From Gammaproteobacteria bacterium (GTDB lineage: Bacteria > Pseudomonadota > Gammaproteobacteria > Steroidobacterales > GCA-2729495), in assembly GCA_030583605.1 (NCBI GenBank), contig CP129466.1, forward strand, positions 2,549,001-2,613,000: a stretch of 64,000 bases of DNA, in the 5' to 3' direction. This document shows positions 54,471-62,673 of this stretch, one piece after another. The translations under genes and the position numbers were made by a program. Numbering within the stretch: the stretch's first letter is position 1; the number at the start of each line of letters is the position of its first letter. A model generated the notes under the pieces. That model saw nothing but the letters and a program-made list of their open reading frames with translations, did no database searches and was not told the origin of the DNA.

Positions 54471-55942
54471 CACCCGGGCAGCAGGTCAAAGGCAATGCAC
54501 AGCCGCTCCTCGGCGGAACTGAACGGGATCGTGCGGTGATAGAGCGAGGATGGGAAGAAAGCGACCTGCCCGGCCCGCGGCTGGTGCAGCACCGTCGGTG
54601 GTGGCTTGTCGGAGAGCGGCGGGTAGCCGCCACTCTCCAGTCCGAACTCGATCGCGCCCTCGCCCGCCGGCGCCGCCTTCGGCATCTGCAGGTACAGGCA
54701 GCCCGTCAGCCAGCCGTCGGGGTGATTGTGGAAATACTGATGGCCGCCGGTGACGAGGCGCACGAACCAGCCCCGCAGGCGCATCGTGCCCGGCCAGCGA
54801 CTCACCATGGTCATGGTGGCGGTGAGGTCGTCACGGTAGCGGCACATCTCCTCGCACATCTCGCGGTGCAGGCGCGCGAGCGCGGGGAAGCCGTAGTCGA
54901 AGATATTGCCGCCCGTCTGGTAGCCCTTGCGTGTGGTGATGCCGCGCGGCTCCCAGACGGCATGCACGCGGCTGGCCTCGGCGACGAGGTCGCGCAGGAA
55001 CTCCGCGTCCGCGCCCGGCCCGACGTAGCGGTCCACGACCCGGACCTGCTCCAGCGGACCGGGGCAGAACGGATGCGGATCGCGCTGGCCGAGGTGGTAG
55101 GCGGCATAGGCGCTCAGCGAGGCCGAGTGCAGGTTGGTCGCTGCCTCGTCGCGGTGGCGCGCGATGTCGGCGAAGAACTCGTCGTAGCGGCCGAGTCGCA
55201 GCAGGCACTGCAGCGCATTCGCCCGCGCGAAGTGGGCGCCCGCGGCGTTGAGCAGGAGCATCGCCTCCTCGTAGCGCCCCTGCCCCATGAGCAGCAAACC
55301 GAGGTTCTCGTTCGCCACGGCGGAGGCCGGCTCGAGTTCCAGTGCCCGCCGGTAGCTCGCTACGGCTTCGTCGCACCGGCCCGCATCACGCAGCGCATTG
55401 CCAAGGAACTGGTGGGCCATGGCCGAGACGGGTTCGAGCGTGGCCGCGCTGGCCAGGAACGCGAGCGCTTCCTCCGGCCGGCGCAACTGGCAGAGCAGGT
55501 TGCCGAGACTGATGTTGCCGCGCACATGGCGGGCGTCGAGGTGCAACGCGGCGCGATACGCCTCCTCCGCTGCTTCGAGCTCGCCCTGGGCGTGCAGTGC
55601 ATTGGCGAAATTCACCCGGGCTTCAGCATTGTCCGGTACCAGGTCGACCGCGGTACGCAGTGTGGCGACCGCTTCATAGGCGCGACCGAGCGCAATGAGC
55701 ATGGCACCGAGATCGTTGTGTGCAGCCGCGAGCCCGGGCGCGGCGCGCACCGCGCGCTGCAGGAGCTTGACCGCCTCATCGCGCCGTCCGCTCTGGAAGC
55801 GGATCAGGGCGAGCAGGTGCAAGGCCTGCGGCTGCTCTGACTGCGCGAGCGCCAGGCAGGTTGCCTCGGCCTCGGCCAGTCGGCCCGCGGCAAACGCCGC
55901 GCGTGCCGATTCGATCGTCGGTTCTGCTGCGAGCACCTGCAA
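54470..55942 (-). CDS. TPR protein fused to a 2OG-Fe(II) oxygenase domain
   Basis: About 490 residues. An ideal SD AGGAGG (55952-55957) sits nine bases before TTG 55942; the frame also extends to GTG 55966. Residues 1-250 are TPR units (ALHLLALIRFQSGRRDEAVKLLQRAV and similar). Residues about 290-490 match the 'putative 2OG-Fe(II) oxygenase' family: GYQTGGNIFDYGFPALARLHREM, then GGHQYFHNHPDGWLTGCLYLQMP, containing the HxN/D iron motif, and QVAFFPSSLYHRTIPFSSAEERLCIAFDLLPG with distal His and Arg. Such enzymes hydroxylate proteins or small molecules. The coupling to the sulfotransferase-like gene suggests successive modification of one target (inference). Confidence 0.85.
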   Translation of the reverse strand: MQVLAAEPTIESARAAFAAGRLAEAEATCLALAQSEQPQALHLLALIRFQSGRRDEAVKLLQRAVRAAPGLAAAHNDLGAMLIALGRAYEAVATLRTAVDLVPDNAEARVNFANALHAQGELEAAEEAYRAALHLDARHVRGNISLGNLLCQLRRPEEALAFLASAATLEPVSAMAHQFLGNALRDAGRCDEAVASYRRALELEPASAVANENLGLLLMGQGRYEEAMLLLNAAGAHFARANALQCLLRLGRYDEFFADIARHRDEAATNLHSASLSAYAAYHLGQRDPHPFCPGPLEQVRVVDRYVGPGADAEFLRDLVAEASRVHAVWEPRGITTRKGYQTGGNIFDYGFPALARLHREMCEEMCRYRDDLTATMTMVSRWPGTMRLRGWFVRLVTGGHQYFHNHPDGWLTGCLYLQMPKAAPAGEGAIEFGLESGGYPPLSDKPPPTVLHQPRAGQVAFFPSSLYHRTIPFSSAEERLCIAFDLLPG

Positions 55943-56119
55943 GTCCGTTGCCCTCCTGCGTTCCACCAGCGGCGCGTGACGCGCTCGTCAGCGCTGCCAC
56001 CCGGCACGGCAGCCCGTGCGGAATCATGATAGACGCCTTGCACCACCCCGCGAAGCGGCGTCGCGGATTATGTCCGTGCCAACTGCTGCCCTGGCCGACC
56101 GGCACGACAGTGGCACCAC

Positions 56120-57088
56120 TCAGTGGACATCCTCTGGCGTGGGGTCCTCGCCGTAGATCCAGAACCGGCCCTCGTAGCGACCCACCGGCTGCGGGCGCCC
56201 CTGCGCATCCAGCCGGAAGACGATGCCGGTGGCGGTGTCCACCCCGCCGTCGCGCGGAAACAGCAGCGGGGTCTCGTTGCGGGTGCAGTGCTCGAAATGC
56301 ACGAGGCGCCCGCCAGCGCTCTCGGCCACTGCAGCAAACGGCTGCGACAGTGCCGGAATCTGTGGATGCAGGATCACCGGCGCGACGTGCGGCCACCACG
56401 GGCAGCGCATGTAGGCCTTGTCGAGCCACAGCGCGCGCGGCGGCGGCGTACCCGGGATCGGGTTGTTGTAGGCGAAGTTCAGACTCTGGTCGTCGGCCGC
56501 GCGCGGATTGGCCGCAATCGTCTGCTGCCAGCGCGCGAGCAACGCGCGCGCCGCTGGGCTGTTCCTGTAGAACTGTGTCGAACCGCTGCAGTTCAATTGC
56601 GAATGACTGCACCACTCCACGCGGTGGGAGAAGAGATAGAAACTCGATTCGGGCGCGGTCGATGCGAGCTGGTGGTTGGCCGGCAGGTAGGCCTCATTGC
56701 GCGGATCACCGAACCAGTTGTACACCGCGAAGTCGTGGCCCGCCGCCTGCGCCTCGCACAAGCTCTGCGGCTGCGCCGCCACCAGCATGTCCACGTCGAG
56801 ATAGGCGACGCCCGGCCCGCCAAGCCGGTCGAGGCAAGCCTCGATGAAACCCGCCTTGGTGAAGCGCAGGTCCGGGCTGCCGCGCCAGGAAATCGAGTGG
56901 TGCACGACCGGCACACGCCACAGACTGTGCGGCAAACCAAAGCGGCGGCAGGAGGCCGCCAGCCGGCGGGCGTAACGTTCGTAGCCGTCGCCGGGCGTGA
57001 AGAAGGAGCAGACGACGAAACCGGTGCGCTCGAGGCCGGCGAGGTCCTCCAGGAACAGCTCGCCCGTGAAGCGCGCCGGCGCGGTCAC
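56120..57088 (-). CDS. Nucleotide-diphospho-sugar transferase-like protein
   Basis: 322 residues. TGFVVCSFFTPGDGYERYARRLAASCRRFGLPHSL is the start of the nucleotid_trans-like GT-A family, and the metal-binding DxD is in GVAYLDVDMLVAAQP (Asp98, Asp100). NCSGSTQFYRNSPAARALLARWQQTI and DDQSLNFAYN (a late acidic motif) follow. No signal is present. The start ATG 57088 overlaps the SlyD-like stop (ATGA). The donor is unknown; it may extend glycans on modified proteins or build the EPS. 151 bases without features separate it from the oxygenase gene. Confidence 0.75.
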   Translation of the reverse strand: MTAPARFTGELFLEDLAGLERTGFVVCSFFTPGDGYERYARRLAASCRRFGLPHSLWRVPVVHHSISWRGSPDLRFTKAGFIEACLDRLGGPGVAYLDVDMLVAAQPQSLCEAQAAGHDFAVYNWFGDPRNEAYLPANHQLASTAPESSFYLFSHRVEWCSHSQLNCSGSTQFYRNSPAARALLARWQQTIAANPRAADDQSLNFAYNNPIPGTPPPRALWLDKAYMRCPWWPHVAPVILHPQIPALSQPFAAVAESAGGRLVHFEHCTRNETPLLFPRDGGVDTATGIVFRLDAQGRPQPVGRYEGRFWIYGEDPTPEDVH

Positions 57089-57540
57089 TGCGCGGCGAGT
57101 TCCTCGGCAGTCGCCGCGCGCACCGCGAGCACCTTGCCGCGAAAGCGCAGCGTCTCGCCGGCCAGCGGATGGTTGCCATCCACCGTCACGGTCTCGGCAT
57201 CCATCGAGCTGACCACGTAGGACTGCTTGCCACCGGACTCGTCCACGCGATCGACGCGCGCTCCGACGGACAGCTCCGCGGGATTCGCCCAGCGGCTGCG
57301 CGGCACAACCTCGACCAGCCGGGGCTGACGCTCACCGAAACCCTGGTCCGGCGTGATGATGACGTCGAAGGTTTCGCCGGGCGCCATGCCCATCAGTGAG
57401 CGCTCCAGCATCGGCAGGATGCCCGCCGATCCGTGCAGGTATTCGAGCGGCTCATCGGCCGGTGCGCGGTCGAGCACCTGGCCGGAATTGCCGGTCAACT
57501 CGAACTCGATGGTGACGACACTGTTGGGCGCGATTTTCAT
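57085..57540 (-). CDS. FKBP-type peptidyl-prolyl isomerase, SlyD-like
   Basis: 151 residues from ATG 57540 (a frame to 57654 is in frame but unlike the family). KIAPNSVVTIEFELTGNSGQVLDRAPADEPLEYLHGSAGILPMLERSLMGMAPGETFDVIITPDQGFGERQPRLVEVVPRSRW contains the FKBP beta strands, 'PLEYLHG.G' and the insert-in-flap of SlyD; VDGNHPLAGETLRFRGKVLAVRAATAEEL closes the fold. The C-terminal His-rich metal tail of SlyD is absent. It would assist folding in the cytoplasm. It leads the small operon with the nucleotide-sugar transferase-like gene, an odd pairing. Confidence 0.92.
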   Translation of the reverse strand: MKIAPNSVVTIEFELTGNSGQVLDRAPADEPLEYLHGSAGILPMLERSLMGMAPGETFDVIITPDQGFGERQPRLVEVVPRSRWANPAELSVGARVDRVDESGGKQSYVVSSMDAETVTVDGNHPLAGETLRFRGKVLAVRAATAEELAAQ

Positions 57541-57640
57541 GGGCGTAGTCCGGTGGTCAACGGGATCTCGTCGCGGACCCGCATTCTCCGGCGCAGCGCG
57601 CGAGCGGTCAATTGCAAGGCCCGGGTTCGTGACGCAGCAC

Positions 57641-57867
57641 CCTGTAGGAGGCACGTCAGTGCCGACCAGATGTCGAAACGCAGCGGTGGTCGGGACTAAC
57701 GTCCCTCCTACACGGCTTCGTTACACGCTGCGGTTGGTCAGCGCCCTATAGGTCGGGGCCACGGGGCGTCGTTCGCCGCTGCGGTTGGTCAGCGCCCTGC
57801 AGGTCGGGGCCACGGGGCGTCGTTCGCCGCTGCGCTTGGTCAGCGCCCTGTAGGAGGCACGTCAGTG
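57641..57867 (+). repeat. Palindromic repeats with a GGCAC/GTGCC stem
   Basis: Two full hairpins reading CTGTAGGAGGCACGTCAGTG then CCGAC (57642 and 57848), a mirrored GTCGGGAC..GTCCCTCCTACA arm near 57690-57712, and two copies of the 50-base unit GCGCCCT.(A/G)(T/C)AGGTCGGGGCCACGGGGCGTCGTTCGCC. It lies between the SlyD-like gene and the second TPR lipoprotein gene. Confidence 0.75.
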
Positions 57868-57894
57868 CCGACACGACGGGAGCCGCGGCCGCGC

Positions 57895-60267
57895 TTACTC
57901 GGGGAGCTTCGCGAGCGCGGTGCGGGCATCGGCCACCAGCGCCTGTTCGCCGGCGCCGAGTTCCACGGCCTGCGACAGGTGCTGCCGGGCGCTGACGCTG
58001 TTGCCCGACGCCGCGTAGGCCATGCCGAGGTGGTACTGGGCAATCGCCAGTCGCCCGTCGCTTGCCACCGCGCGTTCGAGCTGGCGCACGGCATTCGCAA
58101 TGTCGTCGTTGCGGTAGTACGCCCAGCCGAGCGTGTCGAGCGCGATCGCATCCGTCGCGTCGCCGAGACGCCGGGCGAGTTCCAGGGCACGCGCCAGGCT
58201 CTCCTTGTCGTTGCGATGGTCCAGCAGCAGCGCAGCGAGGTTATTGATCACCGCCGGGCTCGCGCGATCCTGCCGGACGATCTCCTCGTACACCGCGATC
58301 GCATCCTCGACCCGGCCCTTGCGCTCGTAGGCACTGCCGAGAAAGAGGCCGAGCGCCGTATCGCTGCGCGCCGCCTTCCAGCCGCGCTCGAGGTCGGCCA
58401 GTTGCTGCGGCGAGTCGGGGGGTGCCAGCGCCGCGAGCGCCAGGTACGGGCGACCGTCGGCGGGCTGTGCGACGATGGCCTGCCCGATCACCGTCCGGGC
58501 TGCTGCCACGTCGCCCTGGTGCGAATACGCCTTGCCGAGCAGCAGGCTCGCGGCGACGTCGCCCTTGGGATAGCGCTCGAGGTACGTGATCGCCTCGTCC
58601 GCGCGCTGCGTGTCGAGCAGGATCTGCACCAGCGCAGCCAACGCCTCGACCTGGTTGGGATCCTTGTCGAGCACCGCCTTGTAGCGCGCGAGCGCCTCCT
58701 CGCTCGCGCCGCGCGCCTGCAACACCGCGCCGAACTGCTGGTCGGCCGAAACTCCGCCGGCGCCGCGCGCGACCATGCGCTGCGCCTCGGCTTCGGCCGC
58801 CGCGAGATCACGCTGCGCAAGCAGGTTCTGCACCAGCGCCGCAGAAGCCTCCGCGTCGTCCGGGCGGACCGCGACGAACTGGCGCAGGATGTCTGCCGCG
58901 GCCGCAGCATCGCCCTGGTCCGAGAGCAGGACGGCAAGCTCCTTGGCGCCTTCGGCATTGCCCGGGTAATCGCCGAGGAGACGCCGGTAGGTGTCCTTCG
59001 CCACCACGGTATCGCCAACGCCGACGTAGGAGCGCGCCAGGAGCAGCAGGGCCTCGGCGGACTTCTGGCGGCGCAGCACCGTGCGCAGATCCGCAATCGC
59101 GTCTTCGTACTTTCGATCCAGGAACAGGAACATCGCGCGGGTCAGCAACGCGTCAGGGTTGTCCGGCACGGCCTCGAGAATGGCGTCGATGTCGGCGCGG
59201 GCCTGCTTCATGTCGCCGTCGACCGCGTGCTGCGCGGCGACCCGGTTGCGCGCGAGCTGGCCCGCGTCGGTGGCAACCGGCCATTTCGCCGCCGCCGCCT
59301 GGTAGGCGGCCAGCGCTTCGGGCGAGCGCTTCAGGAAGCGGTAGTAATCGCCAAGCGCAATCTGCAAGTCGGCATTGTCGGGATGCTTCGCGACGCTGTC
59401 CTTGAGCAGCCGTTCCGCGCCGGCCGCATCGGCGTGGCCCACCAGGAAATTGGCGAGGCGCACCGTGATGGCGTGGTTCTCCGGGTCGAGCGCCACCAGT
59501 TCCCGCAGCATGCGTTCCTGGTCGTCACTGCGTTGCTCCGCGGTGTAGAAGTCGAGCAACTGGTAGCGATACGGCAGCGGGTCGCGTGCCTCCCGGATCA
59601 TCGCCTCGAGCCCGGCTTCGTAGGCCTCCTTCTGGCCGGTCGCGCGAAAGAACTTCAGGCGGCTATCGCGCATGACCTGCTGGTCCGCGCCTTTCGTGCC
59701 CTCAATGCCCCGCTCGAGCACCGCGAGCGCGGCCGCGTTGTCGCCTCGCCCGCTCAACAGGCTGGCCTTGATGTTGATCGCGTCCACCAGCGTCGGGTCG
59801 GCGGCAAGCGCCGCGTCGATCTCCGCCTCGCCGGCGGCGTTCTCGTTCTGCGCAATCAGCAGCCGGCCGGCGAGCAGATGCGTCCCGGCGCTGTCCGGGG
59901 CGAGCCTGGCCGCCGCGTCGAGTTCGCCCTGCGCCGACTTGATGTCGCCGGCGGCGAGGTACAGATCGCCGAGGCGCAGCCGCGCCTCGATGAGACCAGG
60001 CTCGCTCTCGACCGCCATCTGCAGGTGCGGAAAGGCCGCGCTGTAGTCGCCGTCGCGCCAGGCGAGCTTGGCGAGCAGCAACTGCGCCGCTGCATTCTTC
60101 GGCAGGATCTGCGCTGCGCTCTTCGCTTCGAGCTTCGCCTGGGCGTACTCACCGGCCGCCATCAGCTCACGCGCGCGCTCCACGTGCGCAGCGGCCTTGT
60201 CCTCGGGCGAACTGCAGGCGGCCAGCGCCACCGCACAGGCCAGCAGCAAACAGCGAACAACGCTCAT
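57895..60267 (-). CDS. PrsT-like TPR lipoprotein (second copy)
   Basis: 790 residues from ATG 60267, with GGAG seven to ten bases upstream; a frame to 60411 is present but lacks a signal. Lipobox VALAACS gives a lipid-modified Cys at residue 18. About twenty TPR units run from KAAAHVERARELMAAGEYAQAKLEAKSA to LGWAYYRNDDIANAVRQLERAV. Landmarks also found in the 41214 gene are LDTLGWAYYRN, NAAALL..(A)LLLAK and the closing RQHLSQAVELG. It is a scaffold or export-associated lipoprotein. It is not next to an exosortase gene, but lies between the modification genes and two VPLPA-CTERM genes. Confidence 0.9.
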   Translation of the reverse strand: MSVVRCLLLACAVALAACSSPEDKAAAHVERARELMAAGEYAQAKLEAKSAAQILPKNAAAQLLLAKLAWRDGDYSAAFPHLQMAVESEPGLIEARLRLGDLYLAAGDIKSAQGELDAAARLAPDSAGTHLLAGRLLIAQNENAAGEAEIDAALAADPTLVDAINIKASLLSGRGDNAAALAVLERGIEGTKGADQQVMRDSRLKFFRATGQKEAYEAGLEAMIREARDPLPYRYQLLDFYTAEQRSDDQERMLRELVALDPENHAITVRLANFLVGHADAAGAERLLKDSVAKHPDNADLQIALGDYYRFLKRSPEALAAYQAAAAKWPVATDAGQLARNRVAAQHAVDGDMKQARADIDAILEAVPDNPDALLTRAMFLFLDRKYEDAIADLRTVLRRQKSAEALLLLARSYVGVGDTVVAKDTYRRLLGDYPGNAEGAKELAVLLSDQGDAAAAADILRQFVAVRPDDAEASAALVQNLLAQRDLAAAEAEAQRMVARGAGGVSADQQFGAVLQARGASEEALARYKAVLDKDPNQVEALAALVQILLDTQRADEAITYLERYPKGDVAASLLLGKAYSHQGDVAAARTVIGQAIVAQPADGRPYLALAALAPPDSPQQLADLERGWKAARSDTALGLFLGSAYERKGRVEDAIAVYEEIVRQDRASPAVINNLAALLLDHRNDKESLARALELARRLGDATDAIALDTLGWAYYRNDDIANAVRQLERAVASDGRLAIAQYHLGMAYAASGNSVSARQHLSQAVELGAGEQALVADARTALAKLPE

Positions 60268-60357
60268 CGGGGCTCTCCGGGGATAGGACCTTCCGGCCGC
60301 GTATTCTAGCGACGGAAAATAAAAAGTTTCTGGGACGCGCGACGCAGGCACGGGCTG

Positions 60358-60914
60358 TGGATCCGCAGCTATCGTCAGGCAGCGCACGGCGATGGCCTTG
60401 CTCCAGGACACCCGTCGCGACGTCCCCGCCAGCCGCCCGGTCGAGAACCTCCATCAGAGCGGCTGCGCGGATGTGATCCGCGGTCGGACGGTGTCCGGAA
60501 TCCTCACGCGGCGGCGCTTCGTTCATCGCCGCGGGCGGCGGCAGCACCCTGTAGGAGGGACTTCAGTCCCGACCACCGCGACGTCCGTAAATGCGGTCGG
60601 CACTGAAGTGCCTCCTACAGGGCTCGAGTCCGACGGTGAATCCGGGTCAGTCGCTGCGTACCTTCCGCTGAGCGCACGCCGGTGGTGGCCCGGTGTCCGG
60701 CGAGAGCACGTGTGGAGCCGGCCGGCCTCGAGGGCAGCAGCCGGCGTAACCCGTAGCGACGAGCACAGGGATGCGCGCGGAGCGGCGCTCGGCGGGCACC
60801 GGGCCACCTCATCACTCGCACCTGCCCGATGAGCACACAGGCAGCTCCGCCAGCGGACCCCGCGCGGGTTCAACGCATCGACTTCAAAAGCGTCACCGCA
60901 GATCGGCGAAGCAC
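60358..60914 (+). mobile_element. Diverged copy of the repeat-element family (copy D)
   Basis: The right end CACCGCAGATCGGCGAAGCA (60894-60913) matches the terminal repeat of copies B and C. The core GGAGCCGGCC..GCAGCAGCCGGCGTAACCC and the following GACGAGCACAGGGATGCGCG are present near 60710-60780. The left part (GGATCCGCAGCTATCGTCA onwards) matches copy C at 62309. The left terminal repeat is not recognisable, and a hairpin-repeat insertion interrupts it around 60550. It lies between the TPR lipoprotein gene and the VPLPA-CTERM gene's terminator. Confidence 0.6.
60550..60622 (+). repeat. Palindromic repeat pair inside copy D
   Basis: CTGTAGGAGGGACTTCAGTC then CCGACC, and its mirror GGTCGGCACTGAAGTGCCTC then CTACAGG, together form a 73-bp imperfect inverted repeat. 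The stems use GGGAC/GTCCC and GGCAC/GTGCC. It interrupts the larger element. Confidence 0.75.
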
Positions 60915-60951
60915 CAAAAGAAAAGCCCCGCCGGGTGGCGGGGCTTTCCCG
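60914..60951 (-). terminator. Rho-independent terminator of the VPLPA-CTERM gene at 60992
   Basis: On the minus strand GGGAAAGCCCCGCCACCCGG then CGGGGCTTTTCTTTTGG follows the stop by about 40 bases. Stem AAAGCCCCGCC/GGCGGGGCTTT and a T-rich tail make a strong terminator. It abuts copy D. Confidence 0.9.
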
Positions 60952-60991
60952 AACAGTGGCCGAGGTGACTCAGCCGAAGTTCAAACGGGCC

Positions 60992-61711
60992 TCAGGCCTT
61001 GGCGCGACGGCGTGCCGCACCGAGCAAGCCCAGCGCGGAGCCGAAGAGCCACACCGCGGCCGGAACCGGCACGACCGCCTGCGGGCCTGCATTCAGGACC
61101 CAGGACATACCGGTGTTCTTGCCGCCCAGCGTGGCGCAGCCGTTGGCGTTGCCCGGTGCGAACGGATTGCACGAAGCATTCGACAAGGTCAGCGTCGTAC
61201 CGACCCAGCTTATGGTCGCGAAGCTGTCGTAAGAGGCGATGCCCTGGACCGGGCCGAGCGCCATGTCGTCACCACCCATGGTCCTGGCCGTAGCCGTGCC
61301 GGGACCCCAGCTCGCGCTCGACTCGTTCGCGAAATTGGCGCCGAAGCTGTAGTTGCCACAGATGCTCGCGCCGACGTTGCCGCCGAAGTTGCCCTCGGTG
61401 CAAGCGAAGGTCGAGGCCGAGGCCGCGCCACCGTTACCCATCACCAGGCCGGTGATCGAGTGACGATACAGCGTCGAGGTCGGCGCAGTCGTGAAGCGCA
61501 CGTTGAACGTGCCGCCGGTCTGCGTCAGCAGGTTGGTCACGTCGTCATAGCTGAAAGTGGCCGTGGACGAGGTGATATTGCCCGCGGACGAGCCGTTGCC
61601 GCTGTAGGTCGCAACGGATGTCAGCGTAGCCGTATAGGACGCGGCATCCGCTGCCGTAGCGCCCAGCGTGGCGGCAATAGCGACGCCCAGGGCGTTTGCG
61701 TGTTTCTTCAT
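60992..61711 (-). CDS. VPLPA-CTERM exported protein under c-di-GMP riboswitch
   Basis: 239 residues. The signal peptide is KKHANALGVAIAATLGATAA with cleavage near ADA-ASY. The body is a beta-rich, Gly/Ser/Thr/Asn-rich domain with four Cys (TFACTEGNFG, ASICGNY, SNASCNPF, NGCATLGG). The C-terminus is VVPVPAAVWLFGSALGLLGA followed by ARRRAKA: a VPLPA-type exosortase signal with helix and basic tail. Sorting by one of the two exosortases is expected. The paralogue at 62796-63506 is similar throughout (for example SSAGNITSSTATFSYD versus SSAGNITSSTATWSYD). The gene has a sigma70-like promoter, a GEMM-I riboswitch leader and a strong terminator, so it is monocistronic. Ser/Thr richness makes it a candidate for glycosylation (inference). 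Confidence 0.93.
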   Translation of the reverse strand: MKKHANALGVAIAATLGATAADAASYTATLTSVATYSGNGSSAGNITSSTATFSYDDVTNLLTQTGGTFNVRFTTAPTSTLYRHSITGLVMGNGGAASASTFACTEGNFGGNVGASICGNYSFGANFANESSASWGPGTATARTMGGDDMALGPVQGIASYDSFATISWVGTTLTLSNASCNPFAPGNANGCATLGGKNTGMSWVLNAGPQAVVPVPAAVWLFGSALGLLGAARRRAKA

Positions 61712-61761
61712 GAAGATCCTCCAGAGATTCGTCGGTCGTTTACCAAATGGTCACGTGTTTT

Positions 61762-61872
61762 AGGTTGTAACCCGGCGGTCTCTCTCTCCCCCCTCGAGAA
61801 TCTTCACCTGGAGAGCTCAAGATCCGTGGCTTTGCGTCACAGGCTCGCGCCTGCTTTGCCCTTTCCTGTGAG
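61762..61872 (-). ncRNA. c-di-GMP-I (GEMM-I) riboswitch
   Basis: On the minus strand the leader reads CACAGGAAAGGGCAAA, stem GCAGGC, GNRA loop GCGA, stem GCCTGT, GACGCAAAGCC, ACGG, then a second hairpin closed by CTCTCC/GGAGAG and GCCGGGTTACAACCT. GGGCAAA, the GNRA-capped helix and GACGCAAAGCC match the c-di-GMP-I aptamer block for block (GGCAAA-stem-GAAA-stem-GACGCAAAGCC in Vibrio Vc2). CCGGGTTAC matches the closing strand. It starts at the predicted transcription start and ends about 50 bases before the ATG of the VPLPA-CTERM gene. Whether c-di-GMP turns the gene on or off cannot be told. Confidence 0.85.
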
Positions 61873-61875
61873 TCG

Positions 61876-61903
61876 AATATACCCGAGCGCGGTGAACCGG
61901 CAA
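61876..61903 (-). promoter_or_regulatory. Sigma70-type promoter of the c-di-GMP-controlled gene
   Basis: Minus strand: TTGCCG, 16-base spacer, TATATT. The expected start (about 61868) coincides with the first bases of the riboswitch. The paralogous gene has TTGCCG-N16-TATAGT at the equivalent place. Confidence 0.75.
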
Positions 61904-62069
61904 GTCTGTTTTTTCACATAACACTGGTCGTGAAGCAGTCTGGAGAAAATTGTTGTCGAGATGACCGGCAGATGGTCGCGATCTCATGACCGGCATGAAT
62001 GCGGACCAGGCGCCGCTCCTCGTTTCAGGACAATCCGGTGCGTTCTGTCTCGCAACCGATAAAAAATTT

Positions 62070-62673
62070 TTCTTCGCCGATCTGCGGGGACGGGGCGCCG
62101 TCGCTGCGGAATCGATGCGTCGATCTCGTGCGGTGGCTGCTGGCGGGGACGCTGCTCCAGGGTACACGGCGCAGGCGCGGGCTTCGGATCCGGACGGCCT
62201 GCGCCGGGACGCTCGCTACGCACGTCCTGTGCTGCGCTCGCTCGGGTTCGGCTGCGGCTGCGCTCCTGCTGCGCCGGCCTCACACGCCCGTTACAGGCCG
62301 TCCGGATCCGCAGCTATCGTCAAACAGCACACGGCATTGCCCTACCTCCAGCACGCCCGTCGCGACGTTTCCGCCTGCTGGCCGGGTGAGATCGCCGGTG
62401 AGTCCGGATCGGCGACTGCGCACCATCCGCGAGATGCCGTCAGGGGGTGGCCCGGCGTCCGGCGAGAGCACGTGTGGAGCCGGCTGCCAGGAGGCAGCAG
62501 CCGGCGTAACCCGTAGCGACGAGCACAGGGAGGTGCGAGGAGCGGCGCTCGGCGGACACCGGGCCACCACATCACTCGTACCTGCCGGATGAGGGCACAG
62601 GCAGCTCCGCCAGCGGATTCCGCGAGCAACCAACGTCTCGACTTCGCAAGCGTCCCCGCAGATCGGCGAAGAA
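62070..62673 (+). mobile_element. Non-coding 0.6-kb element with 21-bp terminal inverted repeats (copy C)
   Basis: 604 bases with perfect inverted ends TTCTTCGCCGATCTGCGGGG and CCCCGCAGATCGGCGAAGAA. The right half shares the GGAGCCGGCTGC/GCAGCCGGC hairpin and GACGAGCACAGGGAGGTGCG with copies A, B and D. The left half (GACGGGGCGCCGTCGCTGCG onwards) differs from A and B. It lies just downstream of the VPLPA-CTERM gene at 62796 and touches that gene's terminator. Confidence 0.7.
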
